A stretch of DNA of 64,000 bases from Holophagales bacterium (GTDB lineage Bacteria; Acidobacteriota; Thermoanaerobaculia; UBA5066). This document shows, in pieces, positions 53,159-63,545 of this stretch. The notes below the pieces were generated by a model, which made no database searches, was not told the origin of the DNA, and saw only the letters and a list, made by a program, of their open reading frames with translations. A program made the translations under genes and the position numbers. Numbering within the stretch: the first letter of the stretch is position 1; every line of letters begins with the position of its first letter. The stretch lies in the NCBI GenBank assembly GCA_016714815.1, contig JADKBZ010000001.1:372001-436000 (forward strand), read 5' to 3'.

Positions 53159-56100
53159 ATGGCCTGGGACCCCACCCTCCGCGCCCACCAGGAGTGGCTC
53201 GGCTACATCCAGCCGGTCGGCCTCGTCGTCTCCCCGGCCGCCCTCCTCGCCGCCGGCGTCGTCCCCGACCGCAACGTCTCCGCCCGGCAGGAAACCCTCC
53301 GCGGCCTCCTCACCGGCGACCCGCCGCGCCTCCTCGACTTCCCCTCCTTCACCCGCGACCTCCTCGGCTGGCGCGAGGCCGACCTCGCCGGCGCCCCCGG
53401 CGGCCCCGAGCTTCCCGAATCCCTCTCCGTCCCCCTCCCGGGCGAGCACGACACCCTCCGGCCGACCTACGCCGTCCCCGACCCCGACGCGCCCGGCAAG
53501 TGGCTCCTCCTCGTCGCCGTCGTCCCCCCGGAAACGCCGCTCGACGACGCGGGGCCGCGCGTCTCCGGTGCCGGCTGGCACGCGAGCCCCCAGGCGCGCC
53601 TCGAAAGGCTTCTGCGCGAAACGGCCGTCCCGGCCGGTCTCCTCACGAACGGCCGGCTCCTCCGCCTCGTCACCGCGCCGAAGGGCGAGTCCGCCGGCTG
53701 GCTCGACTTCGACCTCGCCGCCCTCTGCGAGGTCGCCGGCCGCCCCCTCTGCTCGGCCCTCCTCATGCTCCTCTCGTCCGAGCGGCTCTTCCTCGTCCCG
53801 CCGGGCGAGCGCCTCCCGGCCCTCCTCCGCGAGAGCCGCAAGTACCAGAGCCTCGTCTCCACCCGCCTCGCCGGCCAGGTGCTCGACGCCCTCCACGAGC
53901 TGACGCGCGGCTTCCAGGCCGCCGACGAAGCCGCGGGCGCCCGCCTCCTCCGCGACGTCCTCGACGGCCACCCCGAAGAGGTCTACGGCGGCCTCCTCGC
54001 CACGCTCCTCCGCCTCGTCTTCGTCCTCTACGCCGAAGATCGCGGCCTCGTCTCGAGCGACCCCGTCTACGTCGAGCACTACTCCGTGGGCGGCCTCTTC
54101 GCAAAGCTCCGCGACGAGGCGGCCCTCTACCCCGACACCATGGACCAGCGCTTCGGCGCCTGGCCCCGCCTCCTCACCCTCTTCCGCCTCCTCCACGACG
54201 GCGCCTCGCACGGCGGCCTCGCCATCCCGGCGCGCCACGGCAGCCTCTTCACGCCCGACGCCTACCCCTTCCTCGAAGGGCGCCCCCGCGGCTCCCGCGC
54301 CGTCCCCGGCGAGCGCCTCGAGAACGCCCCCCGCGTCTCCGACGGCGTCCTCGCGCGCGTCCTCGAGAACCTCCTCGTCCTCGACGGCGAGCGCATCTCC
54401 TACCGCGCCCTCGACGTCGAGCAGATCGGCTCGGTCTACGAGGCGATCATGGGCTTCACCCTCCGCGTCGCCGAAGGCCCCGTCGTCGCCATGCCGAACA
54501 GGAAAAAGGGGAGCGCTGTCGATGTCCACGTCGATCTCGCCGCCCTCCTCGCCCTCCCCGGCGCCGACCGCGCCAAGCGCCTCAAGGACGAGGCCGACTG
54601 CGACCTCACGGGCGACCCGCTCGCCGCCCTAAAGACCGCAAAGTCCCCCGACGACGTCGTCGCCGCCCTCGGCAAGAAGCTCAGCAAGCGGACTCCCCGG
54701 GCCCTCCCCGCGGGCTCCCTCTACCTGCAGCCCACCGAGGACCGCCGCCGCAGCGGCTCGCACTACACCCCGCGCTCCCTCACCGAGCCGATCGTCCGGA
54801 CGACCCTCGAGCCCGTCCTCGCCGCCCTCGGCGAAAGCCCCACGCCCGCCCAGGTCCTCGGCCTCAAGGTCTGCGACCCGGCCATGGGCTCGGGCGCCTT
54901 CCTCGTCGAGACCTGCCGCTACCTCGGCGACGCCCTCCTCCGCGCCTGGGACGCGCACGGCGGCCTCCCCGAGATTCCGCCCGACGAGGACCCGGTCCTC
55001 TTCGCGCGCCGCCAGGTCGCCCAGCTCTGCCTCTACGGTGTCGACAAGAACCCCTTCGCGGTCGACCTCGCCAAGCTCTCCCTCTGGCTCGCCACCCTCG
55101 CCAAGGACCACCCCTTCACCTTCCTCGACGACTCCCTCCGCCACGGCGACTCGCTCGTCGGCCTCTCCCCGGGCCAGATCGAGCGCTTCCACTGGGAGGA
55201 GAAGGGGCAGCAACCCCTCCTCGCCAGCCGCATCCGCGCCGCGATGGACGCGGCGCAGGCGAAGCGGGCAGAGCTCGAGACCCTCAACGACGCCGACCAC
55301 GAGACCCAGGAGGCCCTCCTCGTCGAGGCCGACGCCGCCCTCGCCGACGTCCGTCTCGCGGGAGACCTCGTCCTGGCGGCGTTCTTCGGCGGGAAGAAGC
55401 CGAAGGAGCGCGAGGCGCTGCGGGTCGAGCACGAGGCGCTCTACGGCGACGTTCTGTCGGGACGGCGGCCGCGCGGCGAGGCCGAGGGCATCGTCGCTGG
55501 GTTGAGGGCGGGAGAAAGCCCGGTGTACCCGTTCCACTTGGAGCTGGCGTTTCCGGAAGTCTTCGCGCGGGAGAACCCTGGGTTTGATGCGTTCGTGGGG
55601 AATCCGCCGTTCGCGGGGAAGAACACACTCCGCGCTTCGACGCGCGACGCCTACCCCGAGTGGCTCCTCGAAACCTACGAAGAGAGCCACGGCAACGCCG
55701 ATCTCGTCGCCTTCTTCTTCCGCCGAGCCTTCGACAAGCTCCGCTCCGGCGGCGCCTTCGGCCTCATCGCCACGAACACCATCGCCCAGGGCGACACCCG
55801 CGGCACTGGCCTACGGCACATCTGCACTCACGGCGGCACGACCTTCAACGCCCGGCGGCGTGTGAAGTGGCCGGGGATGGCGGCTGTCGTCGTCAGCGTC
55901 GTCCATGTGATGAAGGGAGAAGCGAAGGGGCCGTTCCGGCTGGATGACCGAGAGGTCGACATGATCACCGCGTTCCTCTTTCACGCGGGTGGGCACGAGG
56001 ATCCGAAGCCGCTGAAGGAGAACGCGGGGCAGAGCTTCCAGGGAAGCATCGTTCTCGGAATGGGTTTCACGTTTGACGACTCGAACCCCGAGGCGACACC

Positions 56101-57086
56101 GATCGCTGAGATGCACCGGCTGATCGCGAAAGACGCGCGGAACGCGGAACGGATTTTCCCGTATCTCGGCGGCGAAGAATTGAACACCAGCCCGACCCAC
56201 GCCCACCACCGCTACGTCATCAACTTCGGGCAGATGTCGGAGGATGAGGCGCGGGCGTGGCCGGACTTGATGGGCATCATCGAGCGGAAGGTGAAGCCCG
56301 AGAGGGCCCGACTTGGGGATAACCCTGACGGACGACGTCGTAGGGCTTTCTGGTGGCAGTGGGGCCGATATACACCGGCGCTCTTTGATGCCCTCCTGGC
56401 GTCCACGGGGGCATTCGCCTGTGCCAGACATCAGCCGTGCTGGGCCCTCTCGCGAATGCCGGCGAATGCGGTCTTCTCTGAGGCCCTCGTCGTCTTTCCA
56501 GCCGACTCCTATCGATTCTTCGGCCTCATGCAGTCCCGTGCCCATGAGCTATGGGCTCGCTTCCTGGGTTCTTCCATGAAGGACGATCTCCGTTACACGC
56601 CCTCGGATTGTTTCGAGACGTTTCCCTTTCCGCCCTCATGGGAGACCAGCCTCCTCCTCGATGCCGTCGGCAAGCAGTACTTCGACTCTCGAGCCGCTGT
56701 CATGATTCAGAACCACGAAGGCCTGACGAATACCTACAACCGCTTCCACGACCCGGACGAGCTGCTCCCCCGACATCCTCCGCCTCCGCGCCCTGCACGA
56801 CGCTATGGACCGCGCCGTCCTCGACGCCTACGGCTGGACCGACCTCCGCCCCACCTGCGAGTTCCTTCTCGACTATGAAGGTGAGGACGACGAAGGCGAC
56901 GGCTCCGTTCGCGCCCGTCAGCGCAAGAAGCCCTGGCGCTACCGCTGGCCCGACGACTTCCGCGACGAGGTCCTCGCCCGACTCCTGGCGCTGAACAATG
57001 AGCGGGCGGAAGAGGACCTCCTTGCTCGCGACGCAACCCGCAATCCGCATCCTTCCGCAATGCCAAAGCCGTCGACGATCGGTTAG
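53159..57086 (+). CDS. drmMI: Eco57I-like N6-adenine methylase, DISARM DrmMI type, one apparent frameshift
   Basis: A ~1300-residue DNA methylase. After a ~550-residue N-terminal part (LRAHQEWLGYIQPVGLVVS onward) comes a class I methyltransferase: motif I DPAMGSGAFLVE, motif IV VGNPPF, and the target-recognition-like region to residue ~1200. A frame change at the CCCCC run (56768-56772) is needed to reach the family C-terminus (ILRLRALHDAMDRAVLDAYGW, then KPWRYRWPDDFRDEVLARLLALN). The last ~20 residues (ATRNPHPSAMPKPSTIG) look like read-through into junction DNA. With DrmD it would mark self DNA; DrmA, DrmB and DrmC are not in the window. Confidence 0.75.
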
Positions 57087-57088
57087 GT
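57082..57088 (+). other. GTTAGGT core site at the left edge of the cassette-like DNA
   Basis: GTTAGGT fits the integron core consensus GTTRRRY and overlaps the last codons of the methylase gene. It lies where base composition drops and 35 bases before the first cassette-like gene. No convincing partner arm is seen upstream, so it could be a simple site, a degraded attC, or chance. Confidence 0.35.
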
Positions 57089-57121
57089 GGCGCCGAAGCT
57101 ACTTCTTAACCCGGAGATCCG

Positions 57122-57958
57122 ATGTCAGTTAACGAGACCGTCCTCGAGATGCACTACCACAAGCCCCTAATGGACCTATTCCGGACGACATTCGGCGTGG
57201 GACCTACCGGCCAGATCAACTTCTTCAAGTACTCACCGCAACGCGAGGTCTTCATCGGCTTCGACCAGGCATACGTCCGCACTGAGCTCACCGAGGACGC
57301 ATTTCTCCGACTCCTCCGAACCTCCGCAGACACCCACAGCTATAGAATGCCCGACCGCTTCGTGGGCTACTTTCTTCAATTCAAGGTCGTTACGGTGCTC
57401 AAGAACCGTATGGCGCACACACCCATCGGCATCACAGCGAAGCCTCACTATCGCGCGACTCTCTGCACGGCAAAAGACGATGGCGTTGCGTTCTCGCAGC
57501 ACCAGTTGCTTCATCGCCTCTCCAGGAACCTCGGAGCAATGGTCTACTACGCTTGTCCGATGCTGTTCGACCGCGCTGACCTCTACAATATCGATGTTGA
57601 TCTCGATACCCTGCGCATACCTGATCTTGCCACCTGTCCATCCGAGTATGCCGACAACGGAAAGCACCACATCTATTTCGACAGCCCGGATGCCTCGCCA
57701 GTGTGGTGCAGCGAACCACAGGAAGGCAGAGCTCTGTCCGCCCCCGAGTTTGCCAGAGTTGTCCTGGAGCAGGCGAACGCCACAGACGCTGCGGCCTCGG
57801 CGAAAACCCTTCTCGACCAGCTCACGCACGACGGAGCTCTCGGCCTTGAGCCTACGGTCTCCCTCTTGGAGCCGGACGTCCGTCGCTCGTCAGTCCTGCG
57901 CTTCTGCGGCGAGGCACTTACAGTTATTCAAATTCCGGGCCAAGAGCGCCCCGCCTAG
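57122..57958 (+). CDS. Protein of unknown function in a cassette-like unit
   Basis: A 278-residue soluble protein I cannot assign. Notable segments are LEMHYHKPLMDLFRTTFG, FFKYSPQREVFIGFDQAYV, VGYFLQFKVV, and VYYACPMLFDRADLYNIDVD. The ordered pattern and balanced codon use argue for a genuine protein. GGAG six bases before ATG 57122 supports the start. Its stop lies within the first base pairs of an attC-like hairpin, and a GTTAGGT site precedes it, so it has the size and placement of an integron gene cassette. Codon use is less GC-biased than the genes to the left. Confidence 0.65.
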   Translation: MSVNETVLEMHYHKPLMDLFRTTFGVGPTGQINFFKYSPQREVFIGFDQAYVRTELTEDAFLRLLRTSADTHSYRMPDRFVGYFLQFKVVTVLKNRMAHTPIGITAKPHYRATLCTAKDDGVAFSQHQLLHRLSRNLGAMVYYACPMLFDRADLYNIDVDLDTLRIPDLATCPSEYADNGKHHIYFDSPDASPVWCSEPQEGRALSAPEFARVVLEQANATDAAASAKTLLDQLTHDGALGLEPTVSLLEPDVRRSSVLRFCGEALTVIQIPGQERPA

Positions 57959-58008
57959 CCCGGCATGCAGCGGACGCGCTTCGCTCGCCGCTGATGCCTA
58001 CGTTAGGC
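57953..58008 (+). repeat. attC-like recombination site 1
   Basis: GCCTAGC (57953-57959) and GTTAGGC (58002-58008) are complementary outer boxes with one mismatch; the second matches GTTRRRY. Between them GGCAT-G-CAGCGG (57962-57973) pairs with CCGCTGATGCC (57988-57998), leaving one unpaired G at 57967, the extrahelical base expected in an attC. It begins at the stop codon of the preceding gene, as in integron cassettes. Confidence 0.65.
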
Positions 58009-58032
58009 GGCCGCATTTGATAAGGAGCAATC

Positions 58033-58599
58033 GTGGAAAGCCAGTCCGTGTCGGCGGTCATCTCGGCGCTGGTCAGCGTTCTCGTGACTACGGTGCTCGC
58101 ACCGTACTTGTTCGCCCGGTTGAAGGCTCGCGAGGAGAAGGAAAGGCGCGACTTCGACATTCGTTACAAGGAGTACGCTCGCTACGTGACCGCCTTGGCT
58201 AACCTCGAGAAGAGCATTCGCGAGGATGGCGAGCGTTTCTGGCTCGAGACGCTTCAGCCGCACTTTGACTCCATCTCGCGGGGGAGCTTCGACGTCGTTC
58301 AGTTTCAACGCGATCTGAGCGCGTTCACCCTTCGGTCCGCAGCCGCGAGCGCCGCCCATCGTCAGGAGCTTGCTGGCCTGAGGCTTATCGGGAGCAAGGA
58401 GGTGATCACCCTCGTCGATCAGTACGGGAGAAACCTCGACGAGCTAACTCAGGGCATTCTCGGTGCGGCGGGCGCGGACTTTCAGGAAATGCGTGCCGGT
58501 ACGGAAAAGCGCGCGCATCTCGACTCCCTCGCACGACGTTCTCAGGAGCTCAACAACGCCATCATCGCGAAGATGCGAGCAGAACTCGGAACGAAATAG
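58033..58599 (+). CDS. Membrane-anchored coiled-coil protein of unknown function
   Basis: A 188-residue protein. One N-terminal membrane helix (VSAVISALVSVLVTTVLAPYLFA) is followed by a highly charged cytoplasmic alpha-helical region (KAREEKERRDFDIRYKEYAR onward) with coiled-coil character to the end. Start GTG 58033 has AAGGAG six bases upstream. It begins 24 bases after attC-like site 1 and ends just before site 2, so it occupies one cassette. No family recognised. Confidence 0.65.
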   Translation: MESQSVSAVISALVSVLVTTVLAPYLFARLKAREEKERRDFDIRYKEYARYVTALANLEKSIREDGERFWLETLQPHFDSISRGSFDVVQFQRDLSAFTLRSAAASAAHRQELAGLRLIGSKEVITLVDQYGRNLDELTQGILGAAGADFQEMRAGTEKRAHLDSLARRSQELNNAIIAKMRAELGTK

Positions 58600-58612
58600 T
58601 CCGCCCGGCGGC

Positions 58613-58669
58613 GCCAACCCCGACATCACACGGACTCGCTACGGTCGCCGCTGATTTCCGACGTTAGGC
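58613..58669 (+). repeat. attC-like recombination site 2
   Basis: GTTAGGC (58663-58669) matches the core consensus; GCCAAC (58613-58618) is its complement with one base missing. It shares TCGCCGCTGAT (58645-58655) with site 1 at nearly the same distance from the core (7 versus 6 bases). Pairing of the inner arms is less regular than in site 1. It follows the stop of the coiled-coil gene by 14 bases. Confidence 0.5.
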
Positions 58670-58726
58670 CCACAGGGAGATGAGAACCACGGTGGAAATG
58701 ACCAATCAGAGATCCGAGGCATTCGT

Positions 58727-61702
58727 ATGATCAGTCGCGGTTCGGAATGGCACCGGTGGGAGCCGCATATCCACGCGCCCGGCACCATCCTCAACAATCA
58801 GTTTAGTGCCGCCGATCCCTGGGCGGCCTACCTCAAAGCGCTAGAAAGCCTGACGCCGAAGATCGAGGCCATCGCCGTCACCGACTATTACATCACCGAT
58901 AGCTACGAGGAGTGCCTCAAGCATAAGGCCGTCGGCCGCTTGCCCGGTGTGATACTGCTCTTTCCAAACATCGAGCTGCGCCTGGACGTGGCCGCAAAGT
59001 CGGGCTTCGTGAACGTCCACCTGCTGGTCAGCCCTGAAGATCCCGACCACCTGGCCGAGATGAAACGCATCCTGAAGCGTCTTCAGTTTCACGCATTCAA
59101 CGACCGCTTCGACTGCACGCGCGAGGAGCTGATCAAGCTCGGCAAGCGTGCCGACCCGAAAATCACCGATGATGGGACGGCGCTCCGACTCGGTGCGACG
59201 CAGTTCAAGGTCAACTTCGGCCAACTGCGAACGGTCATTGACGAAAGCGAATGGGCGAAGAAGAACATCCTGATCGCCGTCGCCGGCGGCGCCGGAGATG
59301 GCACGTCAGGCGTCCGCCAGGCCGCCGACGCCACCGTCCGCCAGGAGATCGAGAAGTTCGCCCACATCATCTTTTCGAGCAGCGCGGCGCAGCGCGAGTT
59401 CTGGATCGGGCAGCGCGGCGTAACGATCGACGACTTGCGCGCGAGATATGACGGGTGCAAGCCCTGTCTCCACGGCAGCGACTCCCATGACCAGGAAACC
59501 GTGGGGCAGCCCGTCGACAATCGCTTCTCATGGATTAAGGGCGCTCTGGAGTTCGATGCCCTCCGTCAGGCCTGCATCGACCCAGTGGGCCGCGCATATG
59601 TTGGCGAGGAGCCGCCACACTCGGCGATGCCTTCGCAGGTCATCTCGCACGTCAGAATCGACGATGCGGATTGGGCCACCACGCCCAGCATTCCTCTCAA
59701 CCCCGGCCTTGTCGCCATCATTGGCGCGCGGGGATCGGGAAAGACGGCCTTGGCTGACGTGATCGCCGCCGGCTGCGACGCGATTACGCCCGCCAGCTGG
59801 AATGCGGACGAAAATATCACTCCCTCGTTCTTGGCTCGGGCGCACGGTCTCATCGGCGACGCAAAGACCACCCTGACCTGGGGCGCCGGTGCTACGGTGA
59901 CGCGCTCCCTCAATGGCAACGACGCTAACGGTCATATGTCGTTTCCACGCGCCCGGTATCTCTCGCAGCAGTTCGTCGAGGAGCTCTGTTCGGCGATAGG
60001 CGTTTCCGATGGCCTCGTCCGCGAGATCGAGCGGGTGATCTTCGAATCCCATTCGCAGGACGATCGTGAATCGGCGCTCGATTTCGCGGACCTGCGCGAT
60101 CAGCAGACCTCGCGTTTCCAGCAGGCGCGCGAGCGCGAAGCCGAGGCTATCTCCGACATTTCGGACCGCATCGCCACGGAGTTGGAGAAAGAGAGCCTTG
60201 TCGTCAGCCTTGCCATGCAGGTCGGGCAGAAGAAGAAGCTCATCGCGGACTACACTGCCGACCGCGCGAAGTTGATCGTCAAGGGCACCGAAGCGCAGAT
60301 GGCCCGGCACACCCAGCTCAGCGACGCGGCGCAGAGCCTTCGGAACAAGGTCCAGGCATTCGCGAGCCGGCGCCGCTCCTTCGTCGCCCTGCAGGACGAG
60401 GTTCGCAGCATGCGCGCCACGGGAGCGCCCGAAATGCTCCGCCAAGCAAAGGCGCGACATGGCAGTAGCGGCTTGAACGTCGAACAGTGGGACGAGTTCC
60501 TTCTGATCTACAAGGGCGAGGTCGACGAGAGTCTCGCGGCCTACATCGCATGGGCGGATGACGAGGTTCACAAGCTGAACGGCGTTCCGCCACACCCTGG
60601 CGATCCCAGCGAGGCTCTGATCCCCGACAACGCTGATGTCTCGACACTTCCGCTCGCGCCTATCGCCGCCGAGATGACCCGCCTCGAGGCGCTGTTTAGC
60701 GCCGACAAGATCATCCGCGGTCAGTACGCAGCACTGACCGGCCGAATCGCGCAGGAGAATTCCGCGCTTCAGACTCTCGAAACCCGACTCACCGATGCGC
60801 AAGGAGCCGCGGCGCGCCGGAAGGACCTTCAGGCAGAGCGCGATGATACCTATGGGCGCGTCTTCGATGCGATCATCAACGAGCAGAACGCACTGGCCGG
60901 CCTCTATGAACCGCTGATGGCGAGGCTCGCAGCCTCATCAGGTACGCTTAAGAAGCTCAGCTTTTCGGTTCGCAGGATCTCCGACGTCCGGACATGGGGT
61001 CTGTTTGCCGAGGAGAGACTTCTCGACCGGCGAAAGGCGGGGCCCTTCAACGGCCGCGGCTCGCTGATCGCCGTCGCGACCGAGGCACTCAAACCCGCGT
61101 GGGACACAGGCTCGGCGGCCGAGGTTCAGGCCGCTATGACAGCGTTCATAGCCAAGTACTCGTGGGACCTGCTCTCCCATGCGCCTTATGCACCGACGCA
61201 GCAGGTCGAGTACCGGGCCTGGCTGAAGCAGTTCGCGCACTGGCTCTTCCGCACGGACCACATCACCGTCCGGTATGAAATCTCCTACGACGGCGTCGAC
61301 ATCCGAAACCTGTCGCCGGGCACTCGAGGCATCGTCCTGCTCTTGCTCTACCTAGCGCTCGACGATTCGGATGATCGGCCTCTGATCATCGACCAGCCCG
61401 AAGAGAATCTCGACCCGAAGTCCGTCTTCGACGAGCTGGTCGCGCTCTTCATCGCCGCAAAGGCGAAGCGCCAGGTGATCATGGTGACGCACAACGCCAA
61501 TCTCGTCATCAACACCGACGCGGATCAGATCGTTGTGGCGGAAGCCGGCTCGCACCCGTTAGGCGGCCTACCGCCGATCAGCTACATGGCGGGCGGATTG
61601 GAAAACGCCGCGATCCGCAAGGCCGTCTGCGACATCCTGGAAGGTGGCGAAGCCGCCTTTCGCGAACGCGCGCGGCGGCTTCGTGTTCGCCTGGATCGAT
61701 GA
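58727..61702 (+). CDS. TrlF-like protein: PHP phosphoesterase plus SMC-type ATPase
   Basis: A 991-residue protein. The N-terminal ~270 residues are PHP-like: WEPHIHAPGT supplies the first metal-binding His pair and LHGSDSHD a later one. The ATPase begins at IIGARGSGKTAL (Walker A, residue ~335). A long coiled-coil middle (residues ~450-780) separates it from PLIIDQPEENLDPKSV (Walker B) and VTHNANLVI (switch His). This matches TrlF family AAA-like ATPases, often found in defence islands, with possible nuclease or phosphatase action gated by ATP and DNA. It lies directly after attC-like site 2. Codon use is mixed. Confidence 0.8.
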   Translation: MISRGSEWHRWEPHIHAPGTILNNQFSAADPWAAYLKALESLTPKIEAIAVTDYYITDSYEECLKHKAVGRLPGVILLFPNIELRLDVAAKSGFVNVHLLVSPEDPDHLAEMKRILKRLQFHAFNDRFDCTREELIKLGKRADPKITDDGTALRLGATQFKVNFGQLRTVIDESEWAKKNILIAVAGGAGDGTSGVRQAADATVRQEIEKFAHIIFSSSAAQREFWIGQRGVTIDDLRARYDGCKPCLHGSDSHDQETVGQPVDNRFSWIKGALEFDALRQACIDPVGRAYVGEEPPHSAMPSQVISHVRIDDADWATTPSIPLNPGLVAIIGARGSGKTALADVIAAGCDAITPASWNADENITPSFLARAHGLIGDAKTTLTWGAGATVTRSLNGNDANGHMSFPRARYLSQQFVEELCSAIGVSDGLVREIERVIFESHSQDDRESALDFADLRDQQTSRFQQAREREAEAISDISDRIATELEKESLVVSLAMQVGQKKKLIADYTADRAKLIVKGTEAQMARHTQLSDAAQSLRNKVQAFASRRRSFVALQDEVRSMRATGAPEMLRQAKARHGSSGLNVEQWDEFLLIYKGEVDESLAAYIAWADDEVHKLNGVPPHPGDPSEALIPDNADVSTLPLAPIAAEMTRLEALFSADKIIRGQYAALTGRIAQENSALQTLETRLTDAQGAAARRKDLQAERDDTYGRVFDAIINEQNALAGLYEPLMARLAASSGTLKKLSFSVRRISDVRTWGLFAEERLLDRRKAGPFNGRGSLIAVATEALKPAWDTGSAAEVQAAMTAFIAKYSWDLLSHAPYAPTQQVEYRAWLKQFAHWLFRTDHITVRYEISYDGVDIRNLSPGTRGIVLLLLYLALDDSDDRPLIIDQPEENLDPKSVFDELVALFIAAKAKRQVIMVTHNANLVINTDADQIVVAEAGSHPLGGLPPISYMAGGLENAAIRKAVCDILEGGEAAFRERARRLRVRLDR

Positions 61703-61799
61703 GTCGCTTCGGGAGTGGCGTGATTGCGTGTCTTCAGCAGACCAGAGAATCGCAGCAAGACCGCGGCAGCCCGAGAACAGGGAATCCGTGCTGAAGGAC

Positions 61800-62120
61800 A
61801 TGCCTTCGGCCCTCAATACTCTAGCCTCGCTGTCCAGCGGCACGAGAGAGGTCTCGCAGCACCTCCATCAGAACGTGCGGCTCCCGCGCCGGGCCAACCA
61901 CACGTTCGTGATGCTGAGGGACGAGCCTGTGCCGCTCTATGCACAGTACGACTACTGGTCTCAGACTGGCCGGCCGAAGGTCGCGGTATGGATGCAACGG
62001 AGGCTCTGGGAACGGTACTACGAGACGGCGGAATGTCGGGAACCTCGGCGCGCAGGGTCGGTCAACCTCGGGAGCGCTCTTGCTACAAATAGGTGCCATT
62101 ACTCGGGGCCAGCGGTTTGA
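61800..62120 (+). CDS. Hypothetical small protein between the TrlF-like and S1-receiver genes
   Basis: About 106 residues from ATG 61800 (GTG 61788 is an alternative). The sequence includes YAQYDYWSQTGRPKVAVWMQ and RRLWERYYETAE; GC-rich third positions suggest it is coding, but no family is recognised and no strong ribosome-binding site is visible. The frame is open back to 61644 inside the upstream gene. It is followed after 84 bases by the signalling gene and could be a linker or effector of that pair, or spurious. Confidence 0.4.
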   Translation: MPSALNTLASLSSGTREVSQHLHQNVRLPRRANHTFVMLRDEPVPLYAQYDYWSQTGRPKVAVWMQRRLWERYYETAECREPRRAGSVNLGSALATNRCHYSGPAV

Positions 62121-62204
62121 ACCTCTGGAACGCGGCTGGGAACCGGGGGTCCCCGTGAGCGACGCCGGGAGACTCGATAGCCAAGAGAAGCAGGAGAGAA
62201 CACG

Positions 62205-63545
62205 ATGACGGATGATGCCCGGCCCACACCCCTAGAGGTTAGAATCTTGAGTCAAAGAAGCAGAGGGCTCCTCGTCGGCCTTCTCGATGGCTCGGAGACT
62301 GGCTGGCTTCCTTGCAATGAATGGAGCTACGACGCGGAAGCGTGGCGGGCAGATTCGGCACTCGTGCTTACCGGCACTCTCTTGAAAGTGGTGCCGTGGG
62401 ACCAGACCCTCACGAGTGGCCTGCGGGCGTACAGCCGCAGGCGGGTGGCCCACGATCCCTGGCGACTCGTTACGCAGGCCTGGATTGGCGAGTACCGACA
62501 GTTCACTGTGACCGGCTTGACTAGGGAGTTCGCTACGGGCGAGATCGAGCCGGGACTCCAAGCGCGAGTCCGTCGAAATGCCTTCCGCTCCCTTGGCGTT
62601 GAAGGCGTGCAGGGCCTATCCGAGGCGGAGTTGGGGCACAGTGTGATATCGATAGGCGACACGGTGGCGGGGCTGGTGTCGGAGATCGCGTTCCCGGAAG
62701 AGAGCACGCGGCCTTCCCTCTGTCTCGATCCAAGGCAGTTGCTTGCGCGCCTAGCGACGGACCCGGCCATGCTTCTTCCTGCCGCGAGTGAACCCCGTTC
62801 GGCATTACTGGCCGGTCTGAAGGACGCAGCGTCGGTCCGGACACCACCGCCCCTCGAGCTCATCTGGGTTATCGACGACGACCAGGAGTTCCGAGAAGCC
62901 ACTGCCGCCTATCTGCGAAGTCTCGGGTACACAGTATTCGCGGCTCCGTCTGGAGCGGATATCGTGGCGCTAGAGAAGGAGCCCTCGACCGATCCGGACC
63001 TGATCATCATCGATGTTCACCTGACCGAAGACAGCGCCAATCACGACGGGCTGCAACTTGCGGCGGAGCTGTCGAAGCGTCTTCCGCGTGCGAAGCTTCT
63101 CGTCGTTAGTGGAGAGGACTCCCTCACGCCTAGGTCAGGCATTACCGAACGAAAGATCCGTGAGTATGGAACCCTCCTAGTTGGAGGGTATCTGCCAAAG
63201 CCATTCACGGTCGACGAGCTCGAGACTTACATCTCAGATGCGACGTCCCGCCCGCGGCGACGATTCGCCGACTGCCTTTCTGCCACGATTCCGTCCGTGG
63301 CAAAGGCGCAGGCCACGGTGCCGATCATTCAGGCTTCACCAGGCCGGGCCAGACCGGCACGCTTCAGTATCGAAGACGCTCTTCGAGACCTTCATTCGTA
63401 CTCTGAAAAGAGCTCATTTCACCTATTCGAAATGAACCCGCTTAACGGGAGGGGTCGCTCGCTGGCTCACGTGGGAGATCCGCATCCGTGGCAAGTGGTT
63501 GCGCACAAAACTTCAGAAGTCGTCCGTAAGAGACACCGCGATTGA
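62205..63545 (+). CDS. S1-like and response-regulator receiver protein (N-terminal part of a probable hybrid kinase)
   Basis: 446 residues from ATG 62205, with AGGAG eight bases upstream. Residues ~10-95 resemble an S1 RNA-binding fold (SRGLLVGLLDGSETGWLP, then SRRRVAHDPW), with a second similar unit to ~185. A receiver domain follows at ~220-345: IWVIDDDQEF, phospho-acceptor in LIIIDVHL, VVSGED, and LPKPFT. The last ~30 residues after NPLNGRG look like out-of-frame sequence; a shift at the GGGG run (63451-63454) would join it to the GAF/kinase frame that follows without its own start codon. Soluble and cytoplasmic. Confidence 0.7.
   Translation: MTDDARPTPLEVRILSQRSRGLLVGLLDGSETGWLPCNEWSYDAEAWRADSALVLTGTLLKVVPWDQTLTSGLRAYSRRRVAHDPWRLVTQAWIGEYRQFTVTGLTREFATGEIEPGLQARVRRNAFRSLGVEGVQGLSEAELGHSVISIGDTVAGLVSEIAFPEESTRPSLCLDPRQLLARLATDPAMLLPAASEPRSALLAGLKDAASVRTPPPLELIWVIDDDQEFREATAAYLRSLGYTVFAAPSGADIVALEKEPSTDPDLIIIDVHLTEDSANHDGLQLAAELSKRLPRAKLLVVSGEDSLTPRSGITERKIREYGTLLVGGYLPKPFTVDELETYISDATSRPRRRFADCLSATIPSVAKAQATVPIIQASPGRARPARFSIEDALRDLHSYSEKSSFHLFEMNPLNGRGRSLAHVGDPHPWQVVAHKTSEVVRKRHRD

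Noticed and set aside
61558..61564. GTTAGGC inside the TrlF-like gene as a third attC core
   Set aside because: It lies in conserved coding sequence near the ATPase C-terminus, with no complementary partner box or hairpin around it.
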